NCBI GenBank assembly: GCA_947650365.1
Contig: OX393551.1
Span: 62,055,173 to 62,119,172 of the forward strand
Reading direction: 5' to 3'
Origin: Chamaelirium japonicum
Lineage: Eukaryota > Streptophyta > Magnoliopsida > Liliales > Melanthiaceae
DNA: 64,000 nt
Shown here: positions 21,669 to 35,350 of the stretch, piece after piece
How the letters are laid out: every line of letters starts with the position of its first letter
Position numbering within the stretch: position 1 is the first letter of the stretch
Notes under the pieces: model-generated
Seen by the model: the letters and a program-made list of their open reading frames with translations, nothing else
Told to the model about the DNA's origin: nothing
The model's database searches: none
Made by a program: the position numbers and the translations under genes

Positions 21669-23691
21669 CCATTCTAATTCATTCGTACGATCCATTCTAA
21701 TTCATTCGTATGATCCATTCTAATTCATTCGTATGATCCATTCTAATTCATTCGTACGATCCATTCTAATTCATTCGTACGATCCATTCTACTTCATTCG
21801 CACGAATGTATCCATTCTAATTCATTCGTACAATCCATTCTACTTCATTAGGACGATCCATTCTAATTCATTCGTACGATCCATTCTAATTCATTCATAC
21901 GATCCATTACATTCTAATTCATTCGTACAATCCATTCTAATTCATTCGCACGATCAATTCTAATTCATTCGTATGATCCATTCCAATTCATTCCTACGAT
22001 CTATTCTAATTCATTCGTTCGAATGTTTCCATTCTAATTCATTTGTACGATTCATTCTAATTCATTCGTACGATCCATTCTGATTCATTCGTACGATCCA
22101 TTCTAATTCATTCGTACGATCCATTCTACTTCATTCGCACGAATGTATCCATTCTAATTCATTCGTACAATCCATTCTAATTCACTCGCACGATCAATTC
22201 TAATTCATTTGTATGATCCATTCTAATTCATTCCTACGATCTATTCTAATTCATTCGTTCGAATGTATCCATTCTAATTCATTCGTACGATTCATTCTAA
22301 TTCCTTCGTACGATCCATTCTAATTCATTCGTACGATCCATTCTACTTCATTCGCACGAATGTATCCATTCTAATTCATTCGTGCAATCCATTCTAATTC
22401 ATTCGCACGATCAATTCTAATTCATTCGTATGATCCATTCTAATTCATTCCTACGATCTATTCTAATTCATTCGTTCGAATGTATCCATTCTAATTCATT
22501 CGTATGATTCATTCTAATTCATTCGTACGATCCATTCTAATGCATTCGTACGATCCATTCTACTTCATTCGCACGAATGTATCCATTCTAATTCATTCGT
22601 ACAATCCATTCTAATTCATTCGCACGATCAATTCTAATTCATTCGTATGATCCATTCTAATTCATTCCTACGATCTATTCTAATTCATTCGTTCGAATGT
22701 TTCCATTCTAATTCATTCGTACGATTCATTCTAATTCATTCGTATGATCCATTCAGATTCATTCGTACGATCCATTCTAATTCATTCGTACGATCCATTC
22801 TACTTCATTCGCACGAATGTATCCATTTTAATTCATTCGTACAATCCATTCTAATTCATTCGCACGATCAATTCTAATTCATTTGTATGATCCATTCTAA
22901 TTCATTACTACGATCTATTCTAATTCATTCGTTCGAATGTATCCACGATCAATTCTAATTCATTCTCACAAATGTAACCATTCTAATTCATTTGTAGGAT
23001 CCATTCAAATTCATTCGTACGATCCATTCTAATTCATTCCTACGATCTATTCTAATTTGTACGATCCATTCTACTTCATTCGCACGAATGTATCCATTCT
23101 AATTCATTCGTACAATCCATTCTAATTAATTCGCACGATCAATTCTAATTCATTCGTATGATCCATTCTAATTCATTTCTACGATCTATTCTAATTCATT
23201 CGTTCGAATGTATCTATTCTAATTCATTCGTACGAATCATTCTAATTCATTCGTACGATCCATTCTAATTCATTCATACGATCCATTCTACTTCATTCGC
23301 ACGAATGTATCCATTCTAATTCATTCGTACAATCCATTCTAATTCATTAGCACGATCAATTCTAATTCATTCGTGTGATCCATTCTAATTCATTCCTACG
23401 ATCTATTCTAATTTATTCGTTCGAATGTATCCATTCTAATACATTCGTTCGATTCATTCTAATTCATTCGTACGATCCATTCTAATTCATTCGCACGATC
23501 CATTCTACTTCATTCGGACGAATGTATCCATTCTAATTCATTCGTACAATCCATTCTAATTCATTCGCACGATCAATTCTAATTCATTCGTATGATCCAT
23601 TCTAATTCATTCGTACGATCCATTCTAATTCATTCGTACGATCCATTCTACTTCATTCGCACGAATGTATCCATTCTAATTCATTCGTACA
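21669..23691 (+). repeat. 23-bp satellite, forward block
   Basis: About 86 monomers. Contains the third copy of the AACC(T/A)TTCTAA module (22945-23120) and the region resembling 4123-4290 (21841-22000). Open frames such as 21733-21963 and 22647-22877 encode only repeat peptides (IHSNSFVRSILIHS). Confidence 0.94.
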
Positions 23692-24609
23692 GATACATTC
23701 GAACGAATGAATTAGAATAGATCGTAGGAGTGAATTAGAATGGATCATACGAATGAATTAGAATTGATCGTGCGAATGAATTAGAATGGATTGCACGAAT
23801 GAATTAGAATGGATACATTCGAGCGAATAAAGTAGAATGGATCGTACGAATGAATTAGAATGGATCGTACGAATGAATTAGAATGAATCGTACGAATGAA
23901 TTAGAATGGATACAATCGAACGAATGAATTAGAATAGATCGTAGGAATGAATTAGAATGGATCATACGAATGAATTAGAATTGATCGTGCGAATGAATTA
24001 GAATGGATTGTCCGAATGAATTAGAATGGATACATTCGTGCGAATGATGTAGAATGGATCGTACGAATGAATCAGAAAGGATCGTACGAATGAATTAGAA
24101 TGAATCGTACGAATGAATTAGAATGGATACATTCGAACGAATGAATTAGAATAGATCGTAGGAATGAATTAGAATGGATCATACGAATGAATTAGAATTG
24201 ATCGTGCGAATGAATTAGAATGGATTGTACGAATGAATTAGAATGGATACATTCGTGCGAATGAAGGAGAATGGATCGTACGAATGAATTAGAATGGAAC
24301 GTACGAATGAATTAGAATGAATCGTACAAATGAATTAGAATGGATTGTACGAATGAATTAGAATGGATACATTCGAATGAATGAATTAGAATAGATCGTA
24401 GGAATGAATTAGAATGGATCATACGAATGAATTAGAATTGATCGTGCGAATGAATTAGAATAGATCGTAGGAATTAGAATGGATTGTACGAATGAATTAG
24501 AATGGATACATTCGTGCGAATGAATCAGAATGGATACATTCGTGCGAATGAAATAGAATGGATCGTACGAATGAATTAGAATGGATCGTACGAATGGATT
24601 AGAATTGAT
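23692..24609 (-). repeat. 23-bp satellite, reverse block
   Basis: About 40 reversed monomers in nonamer order with some losses. It ends at GATCGTATGATCC, a near palindrome. Confidence 0.93.
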
Positions 24610-25151
24610 CGTATGATCCATTCTAATTCATTCCTACGATCTATTCTAATTTATTCGTTCGAATGTATCCATTCTAATTCATTCGTACGATTCATTCTAA
24701 TTCATTCGTACGATCCATTCTAATTCATTCGTACGATCCATTCTACATCATTCGCACGAATGTATCCATTCTAATTCATTCGTACAATCCATTCTAATTC
24801 ATTCGCACGATCCATTCTAATTCATTCGCACGATCAATTCTAATTCATTCGCATGAATGTATCCATTCTAATTCATTCGTACGAACCATTCTAATTCATT
24901 CGTATGATCCATTCTAATTCATTCGTACGATCCATTCTACTTCATTCGTACGATCCATCCTACTTCATTCGCACGAATGTATCCATTCTAATTCATTCGT
25001 ACAATCCATTCTAATTCATTCGCACGATCAATTCTAATTCATTCGTATGATCCATTCTAATTCATTCCTACGATCTATTCTAATTCATTCGTTCGAATGT
25101 ATTCATTCTAATTCATTCGTACGATCCATTCTAATTCATTCGTACGATCCA
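24610..25151 (+). repeat. 23-bp satellite, forward block
   Basis: About 23 forward monomers. Flips at CGATCCATTAGAATGAATC near 25151. Confidence 0.92.
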
Positions 25152-25378
25152 TTAGAATGAATCGTACGAATGAATTAGAATGGATACATTCGAACGAATG
25201 AATTAGAATAGATCGTAGGAATGAATTAGAATGGATCATACGAATGAATTAGAATTGATCGTGCGAATGAATTAGAATGGATTGTACGAATGAATTAGAA
25301 TGGATAAATTCGTGCGAATGAAGTAGAATGGATCGTACGAATGAATTAGAATGGATCGTACGAATGAATTAGAATGGA
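25152..25378 (-). repeat. 23-bp satellite, short reverse block
   Basis: About 10 monomers, close to one nonamer, in reverse orientation. Returns to forward at GAATGGAATGTATCC. Confidence 0.92.
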
Positions 25379-25679
25379 ATGTATCCATTCTAATTCATTC
25401 GTGCAATCCATTCTAATTCATTCGCACGATCAATTCTAATTCATTCGTATGATCCATTCTAATTCATTCCTACGATCTATTCTAATTCATTCGTTCGATC
25501 CATTCTTCTTCATTCGCACGAATGTATCCATTCTAATTCATTCGTACAATCCATTCTAATTCATTCGCACGATCAATTCTAATTCATTCGTATGATCCAT
25601 TCTAATTCATTCCTACGATCTATTCTAATTCATTCGTTCGAATGTATCCATTCTAATTCATTTGTACGATTCATTCTAA
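25379..25679 (+). repeat. 23-bp satellite, short forward block
   Basis: About 13 forward monomers between two flips. The exit junction is the same as the one at 20892. Confidence 0.92.
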
Positions 25680-27328
25680 TGGATCGTACGAATGAATTAG
25701 AATGGATCGTACGAATGAATTAGAATGAATACATTCGAACGAATGAATTAGAATAGATCGTAGGAATGAATTAGAATGGATCGTACGAATGAATTAGAAC
25801 TGATCGTGCGAATGAATTAGAATGGATTGTACGAATGAATTAGAATGGATACATTCGTGCGAATGAAGTAGAATGGATCGTACGAATAAAGTAGAATGGA
25901 TCGTACGAATAAAGTAGAATGGATCGTACGAATGAATTAGAATGGATCGTACGAATGAATTAGAATGAATCGTACGAATGAATTAGAATGGATACATTCG
26001 AACGAATGAATTAGAATAGATCGTAGGAATGAATTAGAATGGATCATACGAATGAATTAGAATTGATCGTGGAATGAATTAGAATGGATTGTACGAATGA
26101 ATTAGAATGGATACATTCGTGAGAATGAAGTAGAATGGATTGTACGAATGAATTAGAATGGATCGTACGAATGAATTAAAATGAATCGTACAAATGAATT
26201 AGAATGGATATATTTCTGCGAATGAAGTAGAATAGATCGTACGAATGAATTAGAATGGATCGTACGAATGAATTAGAATGAATCATACGAATGAATTAGA
26301 ATGGATACATTCGAACGAATGAATTAGAATAGATCGTAGGAATGAATTAGAATGGATCATACGAATAAATTAGAATTGATCGTGCGAATAAATTAGAATG
26401 GATTGTACGAATGAATTAGAATGGATACATTCGTGCGAATGAAGTAGAATGGATCGTACGAATGAATTAGAATGGATCGTACAAATGAATTAGAATGAAT
26501 CGTACGAATGAATTAGAATGGATACATTCGTGCGAATGAAGTAGAATGGATCGTACGAATGAATTAGAATGGATCGTACGAATGAATTGAATGAATTAGA
26601 ATAGATCGTAGGAATGAATTAGAATGGATCATACGAATGAATTAGAATTGATCGTGCGAATGAATTAGAATGGATTGTACGAATGAATTAGAATGGATAC
26701 ATTCGTGCGAATGAAGTAGAATGGATCGTACGAATGAATTAGAATGGATCGTACAAATGAATTAGAATGAATCGTACGAATGAATTAGAATGGATACATT
26801 CGAACAAATGAATTAGAATAGATCGTAGGAATGAATTAGAATGGATCATACGAATGAATTAGAATTGATCGTGCGAATGAATTAGAATGGATTGTACGAA
26901 TGAATTAGAATGGATACATTTGTGCGAATGAAGTAGAATGGATCGTACGAATGAATTAGAATGGATCGTACCAATGAATTAGAATGAATCGTACGAATGA
27001 ATTAGAATGGATACATTCGAACGAATAAGTTAGAATAGATCGTAGGAATGAATTAGAATGGATCATACGAGTGAATTAGAATTGATCGTGCGAATGAAAT
27101 AGAATGGATTGTACGAATGAATTAGAATGGATACATTCGTGCGAATGAAGTAGAATGGATCGTACGAATGAATTAGAATGGATCGTACGAATGAATTAGA
27201 ATTGATACATTCGTACGAATGAATTAGAATGGATCATATGAATGAATTACGATGGATCGTATGAATGAATTAGAATGGATCGTAAGAATGAATTAGAATG
27301 GATCGTGCTAATGAAGTAGAATGGATCG
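25680..27328 (-). repeat. 23-bp satellite, reverse block
   Basis: About 70 reversed monomers in nonamer order. The last 100 bp (27230-27328) are the reverse complement of the start of the forward side of the 4112 junction, including the rare GTGCTAATGAAGTAG unit. Confidence 0.94.
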
Positions 27329-28150
27329 ATTCTAATTCATTTGCACGATCCATTCTAATTCATTCGTACGATCCATTCTACTTCATTCTTACGATCCATT
27401 CTACTTCATTCGCACGAATGTATCCATTCTAATTCATTCGTACAATCCATTCTAATTCATTCGCACGATCAATTCTAATTCATTCGTATGATCCATTCTA
27501 ATTCATTCCTACGATCTATTCTAATTCATTCGTTCGAATGTATCCATTCTAATTTATTCGTTCGAATGTATCCATTCTAATTCATTCGTACGATTCATTC
27601 TAATTCATTCATACGATCCATTCTGATTCATTCGTACGATCCATTCTAATTCATTCGTACGATCCATTCTACTTCATTCGCACGAATGTATCCATTCTAA
27701 TTCATTCGTACAATCCATTATAATTCATTCGTACGATTCATTCCAATTCATTCGTACGATCCATTCTAATTCATTCGTACGATCCATTCTACTTCATTCG
27801 CACGAATGTATCCATTCTAATTCATTCGTACAATCCATTCTAATTCATTCGCATGATCAATTCTAATTCATTCGTATGATCCATTCTAATTCATTCCTAC
27901 GATCTATTCTAATTCATTCGTTCGAATGTATCCATTCTAATTCATTCGTACGATTCATTCTAATTCATTCGTACGATCCATTCTAATTCATTCGTACGAT
28001 CCATTCTACTTCATTCGCACGAATGTATCCATTCTAATTCATTCGTGCAATCCATTCTAATTCATTCGCACGATCATTTCTAATTCATTCGTATGATCCA
28101 TTCTAATTCATTCCTACGATCTATTCTAATTCATTCGTTCGAATGTATCC
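27329..28150 (+). repeat. 23-bp satellite, forward block
   Basis: About 35 forward monomers. Starts with CATTTGCACGATCC and CTACTTCATTCTTACG, the reverse complement of the reversed side of the 4112 junction. Flips at GTATCCAATGAATTAG, an exit form also used near 35351. Confidence 0.93.
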
Positions 28151-29031
28151 AATGAATTAGAATGGATCATACGAATGAATTAGAATTGATTGTGCGAATG
28201 AATTAGAATGGATTGTACGAATGAATTTGAATGGATACATTGGTGCGAATGAAGTAGAATGGATCGTACGAATGAATTAGAATGCATACATTCGTGCGAA
28301 TGAAGTAGAATGGATCGTACGAATGAATTAGAATGGATCGTACGAATGAATTAGAATGAATCGTACGAATGAATTAGAATGGAAACATTCAAACGAATGA
28401 ATTAGAATAGATCATAGGAATGAATTAGAATGGATCATACGAATGAATTAGAATTGATCGTGCGAATGAATTAGAATGGATTGTACGAAAGAATTAGAAT
28501 GGATACATTCGTGCGAATGAAGTTGAATGGATCGTACGAATGAATTAGAATGGATCGTATGAATGAATTAGAATGAATCGTACGAATGAATTAGAATGGA
28601 TACATTCGAACGAATAAATTAGAATAGATCGTAGGAATGAATTAGAAAGGATCATACGAATGAATTAGAATTGATCGTGCGAATGAATTAGAATGGATTG
28701 TACGAATGAATTAGAATGGATACATTCGTGCGAATGAAGTAGAATGGATCATACGAATGAATTAGAATGGATCGTACGAATGAATTAGAATAAATCGTAC
28801 GAATGAATTAGAATGGATACATTCGAACGAATGAATTAGAATAGATCGTAGGAATGAATTAGAATGGATCATACGAATGAATTAGAATTGATCGTGCAAA
28901 TGAATTAGAATGGATTGTACGAATGAATTAGAATGGATATATTCGTGCGAATGAAGTAGAATGGATCGTAAGAATGAAGTAGAATAGATCGTACGAATGA
29001 ATTAGAATGGATCGTGCAAATGAATTAGAAT
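28151..29031 (-). repeat. 23-bp satellite, reverse block
   Basis: About 38 reversed monomers. The last 100 bp and the exit junction copy 4020-4112. Confidence 0.93.
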
Positions 29032-30585
29032 CGATCCATTCTACTTCATTAGCACGATCCATTCTAATTCATTGGTACTATCCATTCTAATTCATTCATA
29101 CGATCCATTGTAATTCATTCATATGATCCATTCTAATTCATTCACACGAATGTATCAATTCTAATTCATTCGTACGATCCATTCTAATTCATTCGTACGA
29201 TCCATTCTACTTCATTCGCACGAATGTATCTATTCTAATTCATTCGTACAATCCATTCTATTTCATTCGCACGATCAATTCTAATTCATTCGTATGATCC
29301 ATTCTAATTCATTCCTACGATCTATTCTAATTTATTCGTTCGAATGTATCCATTCTAATTCATTCGTACGATTCATTGTAATTCATTCGTACGATCCATT
29401 CTAATTCATTCGTACGATCCATTCTACTTCATTCGCACGAATGTATCCATTCTAATTCATTCGTACAATCCATTCTAATTCATTCGCACGATCAATTCTA
29501 ATTCATTCGTATGATCCATTCTAATTCATTCCTACGATCTATTCTAATTCATTCGTTTGAATGTATCCATTCTAATTCATTCGTACGATTCATTCTAATT
29601 CATTCGTACGATCCATTCTAATTCATTCGTACGATCCATTCTACTTCATTCGCATGAATGTATCCATTCTAATTCATTCGTACAATCCATTCTAATTCAT
29701 TCGCACGATCAATTCTAATTCATTCGTATGATCCATTCTAATTCATTCCTACGATCTATTCTAATTCATTCAATTCATTCGTACGATCCATTCTAATTCA
29801 TTCGTACGATCCATTCTACTTCATTCGCACGAATGTATCCATTCTAATTCATTTGTACGATCCATTCTAATTCATTCGTACGATCCATTCTAATTCATTC
29901 GTATGATCCATTCTACTTCATTCGCACGAATGTATCCATTCTAATTCATTCGTACAATCCATTCTAATTCATTCGCACGATCAATTCTAATTCATTCGTA
30001 TGATCAATTCTAATTCATTCCTACGATCTATTCTAATTCATTCGTTCGAATGTATCCATTCTAATTCATTCGTACGATTCATTCTAATTCATTCGTACGA
30101 TCCATTCTAATTCATTCGTACGATCCATTCTACTTCATTCGCATGAATGTATCCATTCTAAATCATTCGTACAATCCATTCTAATTCATTCGCACGATCA
30201 ATTCTAATTCATTCGTACGATCAATTCTAATTCATTCGTACGATCCATTCTAATTCATTCATTCGTATGATTCATTCTGATTCATTCGTACGATCCATTC
30301 TAATTCATTCGTACGATCCATTCTACTTCATTCGCACGAATGTATCCATTCTAGTTCATTCGTACAATCTATTCTAATTCATTCGCACGATCAATTCTAA
30401 TTCATTCGTATGATCCATTCTAATTCATTCCTACGATCTATTCTAATTCATTCGTTCGAATGTATCCATTCTAATTCATTCGTACGATCCATTCTGATTC
30501 ATTCGTACGATCCATTCTAATTCATTTGTACGATCCATTCTAATTCATTCGCACGAATGTATCCATTCTATTCTAATTCATTCGT
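29032..30585 (+). repeat. 23-bp satellite, forward block
   Basis: About 66 forward monomers in nonamer order. The first 80 bp match 4113-4190. The exit near 30585 runs through ATTCGTACATTCGTGCG. Confidence 0.93.
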
Positions 30586-32489
30586 ACATTCGTGCGAATG
30601 AAGTTGAATGGATCGTACGAATGAATTAGAATGGATCGTACGAATGAATTAGAATGGATACATTCGAACGAATGAATTAGAATAGATCGTAGGAATGAAT
30701 TAGAATGGATCATACGAATGAATTAGAATTGATCGTGCGAATGAAGTAGAATGGATCATACGAATGAATTAGAATGGATACATTCGTGCGAATGAAGTAG
30801 AATGGATCGTACGAATGAATTAGAATGGATCGTACGAATGAATTAGAATGGATACATTCGAGCGAATGAAGTAGAATGGATCGTACGAATGATTTAGAAT
30901 GGATCGTACGAATGAATTAGAATGAATCGTACGAATGAATTAGAATGGATACATTCGAACGAATGAATTAAAATAGATCGTAGGAATGAATTAGAATGGA
31001 TCATACGAATGAATTAGAATTGATCGTGCGAATGAATTAGAATGGATTGTACGAATGAATTAGAATGGATACATTCGTGCGAATGAATTAAAATGGATCG
31101 TACGAATGAATTAGAATGGATCGTACGAATGAATTAGAATGAATCGTACGAATGAATTAGAATGGATACATTCGAACGAATAAATTAGAATAGATCGTAG
31201 GAATGAATTAGAATGGATCATACGAATGAATTAGAATTGATCGTGCGAATGAAATAGAATGGATTGTACGAATGAATTAGAATAGATACATTCGTGCGAA
31301 TGAAGTAGAATGGATCGTACGAATGAATTAGAATGGATCGTACTAATGAATTAGAATTGATCGTGCGAATGAATTAGAATGGATTGTACGAATGAATTAG
31401 AATGGATACATTCGTGTGAATGAAGTAGAATGGATCGTACGAATGAATTAGAATGGATCGTACGAATGAATCAGAATGGATCGTACGAATGAATTAGAAT
31501 GAATCGTACGAATAAATTAGAATGGAAACATTCGAACGAATGAATTAGAATAGATCGTAGGAATGAATTAGAATGGATCATACGAATGAATTAGAATTGA
31601 TCGTGCGAATGAATTAGAATGGATTGTACGAATGAATTAGAATGGATACATTCGTGTGAATGAAGTAGAATGGATCGTACGAATGAATTAGAATGGATCG
31701 TACGAATGAATCAGAATGGATCGTACGAATGAATTAGAATGAATCGTACGAATGAATTAGAATGGAAACATTCGAACGAATGAATTAGAATAGATCCAAG
31801 GAATGAATTAGAATGGATCATACGAATGAATTAGAATTGATCGTGCGAATGAATTAGAATGGATTGTACGAATGAATTAGAAGTAGAATGGATCGTACGA
31901 ATGAATTAGAATGGATCGTACGAATGAATTAGAATGGATCGTGCTAATGAATTAGAATGGATCGTACGAATAAATTAGAATAGATTGTCCGAATGAATAC
32001 ATTCGTGCGAATGAATTAGAATGGATCGTACGAATGAATTAGAATAGATTGTATGAATGAATTAGAATGGATCGTACGAATGAATTAGAATGGATTGTGC
32101 GAATGAAGTAGAATGGATCGTACGAATGAATTAGAATGGATCGTACGAATGAATTAGAATGAATCGTACGAATGAATTAGAATGGATACATTCGAACGAA
32201 TAAATTAGAATGGATCGTACGAATGAATTAGAATGGATCGTACGAATGAATTAGAATGGATCGTACGAATGAATTAGAATGGATCGTACGAATGAATTAG
32301 AATGGATACATTCATGCGAATGAATTAGAATTGATCGTGCGAATGAATTAGAATGGATCGTACGAATGAATTGGAATGAATCGTACGAATGAATTAGAAT
32401 GGATTGTACGAATGAATTAGAATGGATACATTCGTGCGAATGAAGTAGAATGGATCGTACGAATGAATTAGAATGGATCGTACGAATGA
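30586..32489 (-). repeat. 23-bp satellite, reverse block
   Basis: About 82 reversed monomers. A local tandem copy (about 31350-31545 and 31590-31785) shares the GAATCAGAATGG and GGAAACATTCG variants. The last 500 bp lose the nonamer order. The frame at 32251-32496 is a repeat artefact. Confidence 0.94.
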
Positions 32490-33823
32490 GATCCATTCTA
32501 ATTCATTCCTACGATCTATTCTAATTCATTCGTTCGAATGTATCCATTCTAATTCATTCGTACGATTCATTCTAATTCATTCGTACGATCCATTCTAATT
32601 CATTCGTACGATCCATTCTACTTCATTCGAATGAATGTATCCATTCTAATTCATTCGTACAATCTATTCTAATTCGTTCGCACGATCAATTCTAATTCAT
32701 TCGTATGATCCATTCTAATTCATTCTTACGATCTATTCTAATTTATTCGTTCGAATGTATCCATTCTAATTCATTCGTACGATTCATTCTAATTCATTCG
32801 TACGATCCATTCTAATTCATTCGCACGATCCATTCTACTTCATTCGCACGAATGTATCCATTCTAATTCATTCGTACAATCCATTCTAATTCATTCGCAC
32901 GATCAATTCTAATTCATTCGTATGATCCATTCTAATTCATTCGTACGATCCATTCTAATTCATTCGTACGATCCATTCTACTTCATTCGCACGAATGTAT
33001 CCATTCAAATTCATTCGTATAATCCATTCTAATTCATTCGCACGATCAATTCTAATTCATTCGTATGATCCATTCTAATTCATTCCTACGATCTATTCTA
33101 ATTTATTCGTTCGAATGTATCCATTCTAATTCATTCGTACGATTCATTCTAATTCATTCGTACGATCCATTCTAATTCATTTGTACGATCCATTCTACTT
33201 CATTCGCACGATCCATTCTAATACATTCATACGATCCTTTCTAATTTATTCATACGATCCATTCTAATTAATTCGCACGATCCATTCTAATTCATTCGCA
33301 CGATCTATTCGAATTCATTTGTACGATCCATTCTATTTCATTCGCACGAATGTATCTATTCAAATTTATTCGTACGATCCATTCTAATTCATTCACACGA
33401 AGATAACCATTCTAATTAAATCGTACGATCCATTCTAATTCAGTCGCACGAATGTATTCATTCGGACAATCTATTCTAATTCATTCGTACGATCCATTCT
33501 ACTTCATTCGCACGAATGTATCCATTCTAATTCATCCGTACAATCCATTCTAATTCATTCGCACGATCAATTCTAATTCATTCGTATGATCCATTCTAAT
33601 TCATTCCTATGATCTATTCTTATTTATTCGTTCGAATGTATCCATTCTAATTCATTCGTATGATTCATTCTAATTCATTCGTACGATCCATTCTAATTCA
33701 TTCGTACGATCCATTCTACTTCATTCTCACGAATGTATCCATTCTAATTCATTCGTACAATCCATTCTAATTCATTCGCACGATCAATTCTAATTCATTC
33801 GTATGATCCATTCTAATTCATTG
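32490..33823 (+). repeat. 23-bp satellite, forward block
   Basis: About 57 forward monomers. 33200-33480 is unusually degenerate (ATTAATTCG, CAAATTTATTC, CACACGAAGATAACC) inside an otherwise ordered block. Confidence 0.93.
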
Positions 33824-34189
33824 GATACATTCGAACGAATGAATTAGAATGGATCGTATGAATGAATTAGAATGGATACATTCGAACGAATGAATTAGAA
33901 TAGATCGTAGGAATGAATTAGAATGGATCATACGAATGAATTAGAATTGATCGTGCGAATGAATTAGAATGGATTGTACGAATGAATTAGAATGGATTGT
34001 ACGAATGAATTAGAATGGATACATTCGTGCGAATGAAGTAGAATGGATCGTACGAATGAATTAGAATGGATCGTACGAATGAATTAGAATGGATCATACG
34101 AATGAAGTAGAATGGATCGTACGAATGAATTAGAATGGATCGTACGAATGAATTAGAATGAATCATACGAATGAATTAGAATGGATCGT
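33824..34189 (-). repeat. 23-bp satellite, short reverse block
   Basis: About 16 reversed monomers. Exits at GGATCGTACAATCC, a near-palindromic 14-mer. Confidence 0.92.
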
Positions 34190-34580
34190 ACAATCCATTC
34201 TAATTCATTCGTACAATCCATTCTAATTCATTCGCACGATCAATTCTAATTCATTCGTCTGATCCATTCTAATTCATTCCTACGATCTATTCTAATTCAT
34301 TCATTCGAATGTATCCATTCTAATTCATTCGTACGATTCATTCTAATTCATTCGTACGATCCATTCTAATTCATTCGTACGATCCATTCTACTTCATTCG
34401 CACGAATGTATCCATTCTAATTCATTCGTACAATCCATTCTAATTCATTCGCACGATCAATTCTAATTCATTCGTATGATCCATTCTAATTCATTCCTAC
34501 GATCTATTCTAATTTATTCGTTCGAATGTATCCATTCTAATTCATTCGTACGATTCATTCTAACTCATTCGTACGATCCA
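34190..34580 (+). repeat. 23-bp satellite, short forward block
   Basis: About 17 forward monomers in nonamer order. Exits at ACGATCCATGAATTAG. Confidence 0.92.
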
Positions 34581-35247
34581 TGAATTAGAATGGATCGTAG
34601 GAATGAATTAGAATGGATCATATGAATGAATTAGAATTGATCGTGCGAATGAATTAGAATGGATTGTACGAATGAATTAGAATGGATACATTCGTGCGAA
34701 TGAAGTAGAATGGATCGTACGAATGAATTAGAATGGATCGTACGAAAGAATTAGAATTAATCGTACGAATGAATTAGAATGGATACATTCGAACGAATAA
34801 ATTAGAATAGATCGTAGGAATGAATTAGAATGGATCATACGAATGAATTAGAATTGATCCTAGGAATGAATTAGAATGGATTGTACGAATGAATTAGAAT
34901 GGATCGTACGAATGAATTAGAATGAATCGTACGAATGAATTAGAATGGATACATTCGTGCGAATGAAGTAGAATGGATCGTACGAATGAATTAGAATGGA
35001 TCGTACGAATGAATTAGAATGAATCGTACGAATGAATTAGAATGGATACATTCGAACGAATGAATTAGAATAGATCGTAGGAATGAATTAGAATGGATCA
35101 TACGAATGAATTAGAATTGATCGTGCGAATGAATTAGAATGGATTGTACGAATGAATTAGAATGGATACATTCGTGTGAATGAAGTAGAATGGATCGTAC
35201 GAATGAATTAGAATGGGATCGTACAAATGAATTTGAATGGATCATAC
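34581..35247 (-). repeat. 23-bp satellite, reverse block
   Basis: About 28 reversed monomers. Exits at GGATCATACAATCC. Confidence 0.92.
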
Positions 35248-35350
35248 AATCCATTCTAATTCATTCGCACGATCAATTCTAATTCATTCGTATGATCCAT
35301 TCTAATTCATTCCTACGATCTATTCTAATTCATTCGTTCGAATGTATCCA
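35248..35350 (+). repeat. 23-bp satellite, very short forward block
   Basis: Only about four forward monomers between two reverse blocks, so the two flips are about 100 bp apart. Confidence 0.92.
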
